From: Bacteroidales bacterium
GTDB taxonomy: Bacteria > Bacteroidota > Bacteroidia > Bacteroidales > UBA1556
Direction of reading: 5' to 3'
Length of the DNA: 60,007 nucleotides
Assembly: GCA_027064095.1 (NCBI GenBank)
Contig: JAMOQI010000020.1
Location: forward strand, 1 to 60,007
A program made the translations under genes and the position numbers. A model generated the notes under the pieces. The model saw only the letters and a list, made by a program, of their open reading frames with translations, had not been told where the DNA came from and searched no databases. Below are positions 28,627-36,629 of the stretch, piece by piece. How positions within the stretch are numbered: the stretch's first letter is position 1; every line of letters begins with the position of its first letter.

Positions 28627-29331
28627 ATGAGTTTATTTTTTCAGCCAATATTTCTCCTTCTACAATTAAAACCTATTGTTAATATTCACAATTCGTGGGT
28701 GTTTTATTGGCTATTAGTATTATCAGTGCTTATTGTAGTGCTTAAAATATTATTCCCAAAAAGGTTGGTTGATAGTTTAACTGGCCTTATTAGCAAAAAG
28801 TCATACAGCCGTCTTCGACAAGATGGATTTATCCCCAAAAATATTGTTAATATTCTACTAACGGCATTTTACATAGCTTCTTTAGGATTATTTATTACTG
28901 CTATTACCTATCATTTTTACTTTGAAAAAAACATAAACTTAAGTTTTAAATCTGCTATTTACGTAACACTAATAGTAGCAGTATACATCTCATTAAAATT
29001 TAGTTTTATATTAATTTCACAATGGATATATCAGGCAAAGGAAATTGCTATTAATTATCTAAATATAATAGTGCTATCCTATAATATATTTGGAGCAGTA
29101 ATCTTTTTTGGATTATGGATACTCTTTTATTTAAATTTTTATTTAGGATTATTAATGATAGTATCTATTTTAAGCATATTATTTATAATCAGACTATTGA
29201 AGCTGGCAGTTCTGTCAGAGCAAAAAAATAACTTTAGTTTGTTTAGTTTTATTGTTTACATTTGCACCGTCGAAATTTTACCACTAATAATAGCTCAAAA
29301 GCTATATTTTAATTGGGTTTTAGCTGTTTAA
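28627..29331 (+). CDS. DUF4271 membrane protein
   Basis: A 234-residue integral membrane protein with about six helices and no catalytic motif. Its size, helix pattern and position directly before a hemD-like gene match the Bacteroidota-specific DUF4271 family. It starts eight bases after the phosphatase gene, suggesting cotranscription. Function unknown; the pairing with hemD is often seen in the phylum, but no direct role in haem synthesis is established. Confidence 0.7.
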   Translation: MSLFFQPIFLLLQLKPIVNIHNSWVFYWLLVLSVLIVVLKILFPKRLVDSLTGLISKKSYSRLRQDGFIPKNIVNILLTAFYIASLGLFITAITYHFYFEKNINLSFKSAIYVTLIVAVYISLKFSFILISQWIYQAKEIAINYLNIIVLSYNIFGAVIFFGLWILFYLNFYLGLLMIVSILSILFIIRLLKLAVLSEQKNNFSLFSFIVYICTVEILPLIIAQKLYFNWVLAV

Positions 29332-29417
29332 AAATTTTGATTTAGCAAAGATTAAATTAATAATATTCTTTGTTTTTTAGTTAATCGGATATGAATATTA
29401 ATAGATTATTTGTTTAG

Positions 29418-30173
29418 ATGAAAGTAAAAAATATTCTTGTTTCTCAACCACCTCCAGTTGATTTAAAAAAATCACCTTACACTAAACTCGCCGACAAATA
29501 CAAGTTAAATATTGACTATTTTAAGTTTATTAAAATAGATGGTATTTCTTCTGCGGAATTTAGAAAAGATCGTATAAATATAACAGAATTTTCTGCCGTT
29601 ATTTTTACCAGTCGTCAAGCGGTAGATCATTTTTTTAGAATTGCTAAAGAAGTTCGTGCCGATATTTCTGAAGATATGAAATACTTCTGTATATCGGAGT
29701 CCACAGCTTACTATCTTCAAAACTATATTCAATATAGAAAAAGAAAAATATTTCATGGTAAGCAGACTTTTAATGACTTAATGGAAGTAATAAAGAAGCA
29801 TAAAGAAGATAAATTTTTATTTCCATGTTCAGAGATTCATAAGCCGGATATTCCTAATGCTTTAAAAGCTGAAGGCATTAATTTTGAAAAAGCTGTTATA
29901 TACAGAACTTTAGCATGCGACCTTAGTAAGGTTGATATTTACAGTTATGATATGCTTGTTTTCTTTAGCCCATCAGGGATAAAATCATTATTTAATAATT
30001 TCCCTGATTTTAAACAAGGAGAACAAATTATAGCTGTTTTTGGTAAAACAACCAAAAATGCAGCTATAAAAGCCGGTCTTAAAATAGAAATTGCGGCTCC
30101 ATCAAAACAAGCTCCATCGATGTCTATGGCCATTGAGCAATATGTAAAAGAAAATAATAAGAGAAGACGTTAA
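29418..30173 (+). CDS. hemD: Uroporphyrinogen-III synthase family protein
   Basis: A 251-residue protein with the two-lobed HemD fold: NILVSQPPP opens lobe one, AVIFTSRQAVDHFF and FFSPSGIKSLFNN are the paired segments that line the active-site cleft, and IIAVFGKTTKNAAIKAG is the late family motif. HemD cyclises hydroxymethylbilane to uroporphyrinogen III. The family diverges strongly, so the name rests on these three segments. It is followed by a strong terminator. No other hem gene is nearby. Confidence 0.82.
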   Translation: MKVKNILVSQPPPVDLKKSPYTKLADKYKLNIDYFKFIKIDGISSAEFRKDRINITEFSAVIFTSRQAVDHFFRIAKEVRADISEDMKYFCISESTAYYLQNYIQYRKRKIFHGKQTFNDLMEVIKKHKEDKFLFPCSEIHKPDIPNALKAEGINFEKAVIYRTLACDLSKVDIYSYDMLVFFSPSGIKSLFNNFPDFKQGEQIIAVFGKTTKNAAIKAGLKIEIAAPSKQAPSMSMAIEQYVKENNKRRR

Positions 30174-30194
30174 GTATTAACGTTATCATTATTA

Positions 30195-30232
30195 AAAAAG
30201 GGAGATATATTTACTTATATCTCCCTTTTTTA
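30195..30232 (+). terminator. Terminator after hemD
   Basis: Perfect 15-bp stem 30195-30209 / 30216-30230 with a 6-base loop, an A-run before and a T-run after. It may also act on the opposite strand for ssb. Confidence 0.92.
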
Positions 30233-30236
30233 CTTT

Positions 30237-30297
30237 TAACCCGTAACCCGAATTATTCATACAATTCGCTTTGCTTTTGTATGAATAATCAGGGTTA
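30237..30297. repeat. Dispersed palindromic repeat, copy 2
   Basis: ATTATTCATACAA and TTGTATGAATAAT form a perfect 13-bp stem, extended by TAACCC / GGGTTA with two mismatches. The copy near 20571 shares the left arm and loop. The element ends three bases before the ssb stop codon. Confidence 0.65.
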
Positions 30298-30299
30298 AT

Positions 30300-30758
30300 T
30301 TAGAATGGTAAATCATCTTCCGGTGATTTCTCGATAGGGGGTTCAACTTTAGTGTTATCATTAGTATTTGTGCTAGTAGTAGTAGGTTCTTCTATTGGTG
30401 GTGGTGCTTGATAACCTCCTCCATCTTCTCGTTTATCTAACATCAAAACTTTATCGCCAACTATTTCGGTAATATATCTTTTATTGTTGTCTTTATCTTC
30501 CCAACTACGACTTCGAATCTTGCCTTCAAGATAAATTTTTGTCCCTTTTTTGAAGAATTTTTCTGCTTTCTCAGCCAAATATCTCCATAGAACAATATTA
30601 TGCCACTCTGTTTGATCTTGCCAATTCCCATCTTTATCTCTATAAGATTCTGTAGTAGCTAAACTAAATTGAGCTACTTTACTTCCATTTTCAAACGTAC
30701 GTATTTCCGGATCTTTTCCTAAATTTCCAACCAGTATAACTTTATTTATTCCTGCCAT
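30300..30758 (-). CDS. ssb: Single-stranded DNA-binding protein
   Basis: A 152-residue SSB. The OB fold is at 1-110 (starts AGINKVILVGNLGKDPEIR, with WHNIVLWRYLAEKAEKF). A Pro/Thr/Asn-rich flexible linker follows, and the tip DDLPF recruits replication and repair proteins. It binds ssDNA as a tetramer. A reverse TAnnTTTG box lies 42 bases upstream. The stop codon abuts a dispersed repeat, so its 3' end carries that hairpin. Confidence 0.96.
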   Translation of the reverse strand: MAGINKVILVGNLGKDPEIRTFENGSKVAQFSLATTESYRDKDGNWQDQTEWHNIVLWRYLAEKAEKFFKKGTKIYLEGKIRSRSWEDKDNNKRYITEIVGDKVLMLDKREDGGGYQAPPPIEEPTTTSTNTNDNTKVEPPIEKSPEDDLPF

Positions 30759-30800
30759 CTTTCGTATTTTAATATATTAACACTTTAAATCTCTTGTCTT

Positions 30801-30808
30801 CAAAAATA
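30801..30808 (-). promoter_or_regulatory. TAnnTTTG -7 box for ssb
   Basis: Reads TATTTTTG on the minus strand, 42 bases before the ssb ATG. Confidence 0.55.
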
Positions 30809-30827
30809 ATAATTTTAATCCAAAAGA

Positions 30828-31607
30828 CTACATTTTTATTTTGGATAGTTCATTATTTATTATTTCTGCAGTTTCAACGGGGTTTTCAAATGGGAAAACA
30901 TGTGTTCCTGCTACTGACTTAATTTTAAAATTTGGGAAATTCTTTTTCCACCACAAAATATCTCTTTTCCTAAGCATCTTGCTTTTATTGCCAAAAATAT
31001 ATAACCCGGTTAATTTATCTATATTTCCAGGCACCTTAGTATGTACAGACTTAAATATCTCTGCCTCTTCATCAGCAGAAATAATCAACTGTACCCCTCC
31101 TTGTTTATTTTCAATTACAGCTTCGTTAAGATAATCATTAAAACACTGTGAATCAAATTTCTGAAAAAATTTTTTAGTTTTAAAATAATCCTCTGCTTCT
31201 CTTCTATCATCAAAGTACATCTTTCGTTTTCGTGCTTTGCTTACAACACCCATCTTTTCACCCATACCAATACCTCTTACTATATCTATTGCCAGTCGTT
31301 TCATTGGAGAAAAAAGCACCGGCTCTATTAGAAAAAGAAACCGAAACAAATCCGGTCTTTTAGCAGCAGCTAATAAAAGGGCTACAGCTCCTGCCGAATG
31401 CCCTAATGCTAATATATCTTTAAGATTTTTACTTATAATATCGTCAAGTATTTCGTTTGCAAGATTATTCAAATCACCGTCTACAACATATTTGCTTCGT
31501 CCTAATATATTGGTATAATGTATTTTGTCAATATTTAAATGCTTAAACAAACAGTTATAAGATTTTGAAGGAAAACCATTGGCATGAGCAAAATATAATT
31601 CTGTCAT
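30828..31607 (-). CDS. Alpha/beta hydrolase
   Basis: A 259-residue alpha/beta hydrolase. The nucleophile elbow is GHSAGA (Ser at about 71). An acidic residue is likely in the strand after YIFGNKSK, and the catalytic His is in AGTHVFPFENP near the C-terminus. An oxyanion-loop sequence AHANGFPS is at the N-terminus. No signal peptide is present, so it is cytoplasmic. Substrate unknown; short acyl esters or lipids are typical. It has its own promoter box and stands after the terminator of the LTXXQ gene. Confidence 0.85.
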   Translation of the reverse strand: MTELYFAHANGFPSKSYNCLFKHLNIDKIHYTNILGRSKYVVDGDLNNLANEILDDIISKNLKDILALGHSAGAVALLLAAAKRPDLFRFLFLIEPVLFSPMKRLAIDIVRGIGMGEKMGVVSKARKRKMYFDDRREAEDYFKTKKFFQKFDSQCFNDYLNEAVIENKQGGVQLIISADEEAEIFKSVHTKVPGNIDKLTGLYIFGNKSKMLRKRDILWWKKNFPNFKIKSVAGTHVFPFENPVETAEIINNELSKIKM

Positions 31608-31633
31608 TTCTTAAAATGAATAAGTTTATTTAG

Positions 31634-31641
31634 CAAAGATA
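31634..31641 (-). promoter_or_regulatory. TAnnTTTG -7 box for the alpha/beta hydrolase
   Basis: Reads TATCTTTG on the minus strand, 26 bases before the ATG at 31607 and directly after the upstream terminator. Confidence 0.65.
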
Positions 31642-31644
31642 TTT

Positions 31645-31680
31645 AAAAAATCCCCAGCTTAATTAAGCCGGGGATTTTTT
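31645..31680 (-). terminator. Terminator after the LTXXQ gene
   Basis: An 18-bp stem (31645-31662 / 31663-31680, one mismatch) with T-runs on either strand. It ends the minus-strand anti-sigma/LTXXQ operon. Confidence 0.85.
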
Positions 31681-31729
31681 AAAAGGTTTTTGTGTATTCC
31701 ACAAATTAGATTTAATAATTATCTAATAA

Positions 31730-32212
31730 CTACTGTTTATTTGGTGTGTTTGAAATTTTATTATACTTTGCTCTTTTGTGCATAGCACCATGCTTTCTCA
31801 TAAATTGCTTATAATGTGTGTCAAAATAAACTTTTTGCTCATCATTTAATATAGCTCTAATATCCTGACGTAATTTGGCGTTAATTTTCATCAATTTACT
31901 TTGCAATTTACTGATATCATCAATTTCTCTATCTATAGCTTTTTGGTCTGCATTTTCTGCAATTGATAATGTATTAAGATGTGCACGCTTCTCTTGTAAT
32001 GTAGATCTCAAAACAAGGCTTTCTTTCATTGCTGCTGTCCTTAGCGATTGTATTTTAGCCTTTTGATCAGCACTTAGATTTGGAATCTCCATTGCTATTG
32101 CTTGTTTTCCTTTAGCTCTATTAGCATGTCCTTGCGCCATAGCAGTATTTCCAATAAGTAGAAATAATACTGTTATTAAGCTCATAACTGTTTTTAAATT
32201 TCTTGTCTTCAT
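31730..32212 (-). CDS. Spy/CpxP-like LTXXQ periplasmic protein
   Basis: A 160-residue exported protein: signal peptide 1-27 (ending TAMAQ), then an all-helical region with two LTXXQ-type motifs (LSADQKAKI and LNDEQKVYF). Spy and CpxP of this family are periplasmic chaperones or stress sensors, and the related CnrX senses metals. It is the third gene after a zinc-finger anti-sigma factor and a membrane-anchored LTXXQ protein and ends at a strong terminator, so it is probably an effector of that stress response. Confidence 0.82.
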   Translation of the reverse strand: MKTRNLKTVMSLITVLFLLIGNTAMAQGHANRAKGKQAIAMEIPNLSADQKAKIQSLRTAAMKESLVLRSTLQEKRAHLNTLSIAENADQKAIDREIDDISKLQSKLMKINAKLRQDIRAILNDEQKVYFDTHYKQFMRKHGAMHKRAKYNKISNTPNKQ

Positions 32213-32261
32213 ATGTTTATAGTTTAATAATTAATAAATTGTATTTATTGTGTAGGTATAT

Positions 32262-32825
32262 TTACAAAGGTTGATGTGGTGGTGGCGTAATATGTGGATT
32301 TCTTTTAAACCCGGGAACATCATCTTTTACTCTAAATTGCCTATCGATATGTGCTTTTATCGCCTGCATTTGTTCCTCTGATAATTTACTTTTTAGTGAT
32401 TCATAAAAATCCATATTCTCTTCCAGAATCTCTTGATGTATTACTAATATATCATCTTTAAGAGCTTTGATATTATCATTTTTACCTTTAGCAAGTTGAT
32501 TAAACAACTTCGATTGCATAGTTTTTAATTGCCCTTTAAGAATACGCATTTTATCAATATGTTTTTTACGTGCTGATTTTAAAAAAAGCTTTTGTTCTTT
32601 GGTGAAATTTAAATCTTTCCAAGCTTTTTCTTTGGCTTTTCTTCTTACTTTTACATTATCATTATTGATTATTGAAACTCTCTTATGATAATTTCTATAT
32701 TCAATATTATTATGAATTCTTTTACTAGCAATAAGCATAGCAGTTGTCGCGCTAATATTTAGTACCAGCAGAACAATAAATCCCCAAAACCAAATCGGAT
32801 GCTTTTTAATATTACTCATCATCAT
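32262..32825 (-). CDS. Membrane-anchored LTXXQ sensor-like protein
   Basis: A 187-residue protein with one N-terminal transmembrane helix (about 12-32), then a periplasmic helical domain with LNFTKEQKLFL and LSEEQMQAIKAH, the paired motifs of the Spy/CpxP/CnrX family. The C-terminus is His/Pro-rich (HITPPPHQPL), a possible metal ligand. Its start overlaps the anti-sigma gene by 14 bases (three ATGs, 32819-32825, are possible). In CnrYXH-type systems such a protein tells the anti-sigma factor about periplasmic metal or stress. That role is inferred here. Confidence 0.78.
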   Translation of the reverse strand: MMMSNIKKHPIWFWGFIVLLVLNISATTAMLIASKRIHNNIEYRNYHKRVSIINNDNVKVRRKAKEKAWKDLNFTKEQKLFLKSARKKHIDKMRILKGQLKTMQSKLFNQLAKGKNDNIKALKDDILVIHQEILEENMDFYESLKSKLSEEQMQAIKAHIDRQFRVKDDVPGFKRNPHITPPPHQPL

Positions 32826-33261
32826 TTATATATAAATCGTTGAAAATATCTATTTCATTATTTGCCAAATCCAATCCTAATTGCTGCTCAGAAGTAGGCT
32901 CTGTAATATTAGTAGAACTATTATATAACTCGGCAGAATAATTACCAATAAACAAACCGCTAAAAATACTGATTAGCAATATTAAACTTACCAAGCTAAG
33001 TCTTAAAACCGGATTTCGAGATATTAATGTTGAAGAAGTATTTTGGTTTTCTATTTTTGCCATCAAAGCAGGATAAAAATAAGGGTCATTTTCCTTAAGT
33101 CTGGCTTCTTCTATTTTTGCAAAGTTCATCTTCGTAAAAAGATAAAAATTAGAACAGCTACGACAAGAATGCAAGTGACTTTCAATTTTTTGCCTCTGCT
33201 CTACATCTATTTCATCCTTAAAATATGCAAATGATAGCTCTTTAATATTATCACAGTTCAT
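32812..33261 (-). CDS. Zinc-finger (zf-HC2) anti-sigma factor
   Basis: A 149-residue protein. The N-terminal zinc-finger anti-sigma domain has H29-x3-C33-x2-C36 with C3 as the fourth likely ligand. One transmembrane helix (about 86-108) separates it from a short periplasmic tail. Such proteins hold an ECF sigma factor at the membrane until a signal arrives. Normally the sigma gene lies directly upstream, but upstream here is a 356-base gap and then a TonB receptor gene. The cognate sigma factor must be elsewhere. It overlaps the LTXXQ sensor gene, so the two are coupled. Confidence 0.82.
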   Translation of the reverse strand: MNCDNIKELSFAYFKDEIDVEQRQKIESHLHSCRSCSNFYLFTKMNFAKIEEARLKENDPYFYPALMAKIENQNTSSTLISRNPVLRLSLVSLILLISIFSGLFIGNYSAELYNSSTNITEPTSEQQLGLDLANNEIDIFNDLYINDDE

Positions 33262-33617
33262 AGGTTGTAATTTTCTGTTACCGACTTATGACACAGATAA
33301 AATATTTTTCTTGCGCTTTGTATATTTTTAATATACAGAAAGTATGTTTTAACAATCTGTAGTTTGTAATTTTTAAACAATTAATTTTTAAGTTAAAACT
33401 AATGGTGAATAAATTAAATGTTTAATGTTTTAAACGCACCTAACCTTTAATTTACTCTACCGTTTTTTATATATATCACGTATCCAATGCTTTATATGCC
33501 TTATTTAAAATAAATTACACCTAGAGAGACTCTATTCTATAATTAGTTCAATAGGCAGCACCTAATTTAACTGAATAAAAATCAAAGTCAATGCATAATT
33601 GTTATATCACATTCTCT
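33262..33617. other. Gap between anti-sigma and TonB receptor genes
   Basis: About 356 A+T-rich bases. No open frame of note, no sigma factor remnant and no clear TAnnTTTG box in the minus direction. It holds the anti-sigma promoter and the end of the TonB receptor mRNA. Confidence 0.5.
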
Positions 33618-35852
33618 TTATTTTATTCTAAATGGTATTTTCAAATACACACTAATGTTTCTTCCTTGATTGTAATAATTCAAAGGTTTTAATGTTGAAA
33701 GATGGTCAAAATATTTTGTGTCAAAAATATTATTTATTGATATACCAAAATTCAATGTTTGTTGAGATATATGAAAATCTGTATTAACACTAAAATTTAC
33801 AAGTGTATATCCATCAGTTGTTGTCTCATATGGTGACGGATTATCTTGCTTAAAAGCAGTTAGTGCAGAAAATTTGATTGATGGATTCTTCAATAAACCA
33901 ATTTTTTTACGTTTTGCTCTAATTTCATAACGTAATTTTTGAGCAGGTATAAATGGCAAATAATTACCATTTTCTTGCTTACCAACAACTGAAGAATAAG
34001 TTCCTTCTATATGCAACCATGGAAATAATTTAGGATGGAAATGGATGCCCGCTTCCCCACCGTAAAGAGTTGCATTTGTTTGCGAGAAACGATAAATACT
34101 TACACCCGTTGATGTTGTATCTGTGGTTGGTGAAATAAAAATATAATCATTAATTTGATTATAAAAAATAGCCAAATCAAAAGAAAGAGATTCACCGTGA
34201 AAATGCATACTTAAATCTGTCTCAAAAGAATTTTCCGGAGATAAATCTTTATTTCCAATTTCGTATCTGTTTCCATGCATTCCGTTTGAAGTAAGTTCTG
34301 ATAAATTAGGCACACGATAACCTTTTGCAAAATTAGTCCTAAACATTATTTTTTTATTCACATTATATGTTGCACCGATCGACCCATTAAGATTTTGAAA
34401 TTCTTTAATTACCGGAGCATGATATCCACTCGTTCCTTCTGTTCCCAATGCAAAAGTTTCAGTTTTATATATATCGAATCTCAAACCTCCCTGTAATTTC
34501 AACTTATTATTGAAAAAAACATATTGTGCCAATCCTAAAAAACCTATATTATTAATATTTGCATCAGGCAAAAATTGAGAAGCCCTATTGTTAAGGTTTC
34601 TATTATTTTGCGACATTCCTTGTAATCCAATAATATATTCTGATTTCTCATTTGACGGTAAATACAATTTTGACTCATAGGTAATTGTGTTCAAATTCAT
34701 TTCAACAAAAGGGACATCAAGTGTTGTTTGAAGTTTTCTCAGTACGTTTTGATAAGCAGCATTAATTCCCCATTTAAATTTACCTAAGTAAAGGGTATTT
34801 TGAGATGAAAGTAATTGATGCTCCAGATTCTGAAACCAAATTTCATTTTTTCGTCCTTGCTCAGTTATAATAGACTTTGCCGGAAATACCGTCATTCCCA
34901 AGTCTTGTTTAAAATAGTCGTAGAAAAGCTTAAAAGTTCCAATTTTACCAGTATATCCAATATTAGTATTGAAAGTCATTTCATTGAAGCGTGAATTTGG
35001 AACATAATCACCACCACCTTGTAAATAATCGGCATGAGTTTTATTTCCAAATCGAAATCCCCCAAAAATATTTTTAGAAGTTCCTTTTAATCCTATACTA
35101 TTGTTCATTCCAAGTGTATTAGAATGCAATTGCATACGATAGTTGCCAAGAATTTTACCTACAGGTGCGGGTTTTTCTTTAATAAAGTTTATTACTCCGC
35201 CTATAGCATCCGAACCATAAAGCAAAGAAGCGGGTCCTTTAATAATTTCTACCCTTTCTACATCATTGTCATCTATGCTTAATGGGTGGTTTTCACTGAA
35301 TTGATAATTTTCAATTCGTACTCCATTATTCATAACCAAAACATCATTCATTGAAAGACCACGTATAACAGGTTTCGATACGCCTTGTCCTTTGGATATC
35401 ATATCAACACCAGGTACTTTGGTTAATGATTCCATAAAATTAGGTGTTCCTGATAAATCAATATCCTTGCATCTTAATACGTCAATCTTTACCGCATTTT
35501 CATGTTGAGAACTTACATAACCACCTGTAATCACAACTTCCTGAGATTGGATAATGGCAACAGTCAAATGAGCATCTACTATATTCTCGGTTTGCGAATT
35601 TTCAATTATTTTAATCTCAGTATTGTATCCAACAAATGAAAATTTAATTTTAATTTTTCCGTTTGGAATATTATTAATAATATATTCTCCTGCTAGATTA
35701 GTTATTGTACCTTTATTGAGTTCGGGCAAAGAAACTGATGCACCAATCAATGGTTCATTATTTATATCTGTCACCTTACCTTTTATTTGATTTTGAGCGT
35801 TTGCTTTAATAAAAAGAAACAACACAAAGAAAATAAAAACGATTTTCTTCAT
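33618..35852 (-). CDS. TonB-dependent outer-membrane receptor
   Basis: A 744-residue receptor: signal peptide 1-20, a carboxypeptidase-D-like domain (about 21-105), a plug (about 120-225, with GVSKPVIRGLSMNDVLVMNNG and VERVEIIKGPASLLYGSDAIGGVINFI), then a 22-strand-type barrel. It is shorter than SusC proteins and has no SusD partner, which favours a metal, siderophore or vitamin substrate. The gene directly upstream encodes a His-rich exported protein, making a metal ion the more likely cargo. This is inference. Energy comes from TonB. Confidence 0.9.
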   Translation of the reverse strand: MKKIVFIFFVLFLFIKANAQNQIKGKVTDINNEPLIGASVSLPELNKGTITNLAGEYIINNIPNGKIKIKFSFVGYNTEIKIIENSQTENIVDAHLTVAIIQSQEVVITGGYVSSQHENAVKIDVLRCKDIDLSGTPNFMESLTKVPGVDMISKGQGVSKPVIRGLSMNDVLVMNNGVRIENYQFSENHPLSIDDNDVERVEIIKGPASLLYGSDAIGGVINFIKEKPAPVGKILGNYRMQLHSNTLGMNNSIGLKGTSKNIFGGFRFGNKTHADYLQGGGDYVPNSRFNEMTFNTNIGYTGKIGTFKLFYDYFKQDLGMTVFPAKSIITEQGRKNEIWFQNLEHQLLSSQNTLYLGKFKWGINAAYQNVLRKLQTTLDVPFVEMNLNTITYESKLYLPSNEKSEYIIGLQGMSQNNRNLNNRASQFLPDANINNIGFLGLAQYVFFNNKLKLQGGLRFDIYKTETFALGTEGTSGYHAPVIKEFQNLNGSIGATYNVNKKIMFRTNFAKGYRVPNLSELTSNGMHGNRYEIGNKDLSPENSFETDLSMHFHGESLSFDLAIFYNQINDYIFISPTTDTTSTGVSIYRFSQTNATLYGGEAGIHFHPKLFPWLHIEGTYSSVVGKQENGNYLPFIPAQKLRYEIRAKRKKIGLLKNPSIKFSALTAFKQDNPSPYETTTDGYTLVNFSVNTDFHISQQTLNFGISINNIFDTKYFDHLSTLKPLNYYNQGRNISVYLKIPFRIK

Positions 35853-35911
35853 TTTATTACGATTTTGAAAATAATAAATAAATTTATTGCATCACTTAAG
35901 ATGTCATATTT

Positions 35912-36238
35912 TTACTTAATATGAATTGGAGGGGCTCGTAATAAAAATAAAAACTTTGAATTATCACAATAATATCCAAAATTGTAATAGTCATTTAGTT
36001 CTAAATGGTAAAAGTATTTTTGTATTGTTTGTATTTGCTTTTTAACCGAAAAAAAGGAAAGTTCAAAACTTGGAATCGGACATTTTTTGTGATATTCATG
36101 AATATGCTTTTCGTTTTTTGCAGTACATCGAAAATGATCATGATGATGAAAAAATCCATCTAATAATTTAACTGTCAAAGGTGTCAGAATAATGAATACC
36201 AATGTCAGTGAAATAATATTTTTAAGTGTTTTTGTCAT
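35912..36238 (-). CDS. His-rich small exported protein upstream of TonB receptor
   Basis: A 108-residue protein with an N-terminal hydrophobic helix (about 8-24), then HHHDHFRC, HIHEYHKKC and a conserved-looking LRAPP near the C-terminus. Small proteins with His and Cys clusters and a Pro-Pro ending often precede TonB receptor genes in Bacteroidota and are suspected metal carriers. It lies 59 bases before the receptor gene in the same direction, so both are probably cotranscribed from the box at 36332-36339. Metal binding is inferred from composition only. Confidence 0.65.
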   Translation of the reverse strand: MTKTLKNIISLTLVFIILTPLTVKLLDGFFHHHDHFRCTAKNEKHIHEYHKKCPIPSFELSFFSVKKQIQTIQKYFYHLELNDYYNFGYYCDNSKFLFLLRAPPIHIK

Positions 36239-36243
36239 TCCAA

Positions 36244-36306
36244 TTAGTTGTCTTTCCTTAAATATACCAACAGTAGTCTGTCAAATAACCCACTTAAATT
36301 TTCCAT
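36244..36306 (-). CDS. Possible 20-residue leader ORF
   Basis: An ATG at 36306 opens a 20-codon frame that ends five bases before the His-rich protein ATG, inside its mRNA leader. It begins MENLSGLFDRLLLVY and has no known counterpart. It could be a regulatory leader peptide or chance. Confidence 0.2.
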   Translation of the reverse strand: MENLSGLFDRLLLVYLRKDN

Positions 36307-36331
36307 TATTAGATTTTTAGTGAATTCGCGG

Positions 36332-36339
36332 CAAATATA
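36332..36339 (-). promoter_or_regulatory. TAnnTTTG -7 box for the TonB receptor operon
   Basis: Reads TATATTTG on the minus strand, about 93 bases before the ATG at 36238, leaving a long leader that holds the small ORF. Confidence 0.5.
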
Positions 36340-36629
36340 TAATTTTTGCAGCTTGCTCAATAAAAAATAAAACTTCAAAAAGTATTACACTATTTCAACT
36401 TAAATAATCTCAAATACAATTTATTAATATCTATTTCTCTTTTTTTTTTGAAATATTGCTTTATTAATTTAATAATAAATTTAATAAAGTTATTGTGTAA
36501 TCTGACAATTAGGTTACTCAAGATAGGATTTTGAAACGATTAATTTTCAATTTACTACTGATATTATCTACTGATATAAATATTAACATTTAACCCACAT
36601 TACGGATAGTCTTTATTGGCGAAAGTGTG

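Larger units (their letters stand above)
36239..36629. other. Gap upstream of the His-rich/TonB operon
   Basis: About 390 very A+T-rich bases. Holds the leader and promoter box of the TonB operon (36244-36339). The rest, to the stop of the next minus-strand gene, shows only A/T tracts and a weak A+T hairpin near 36470. No gene seen. Confidence 0.5.
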
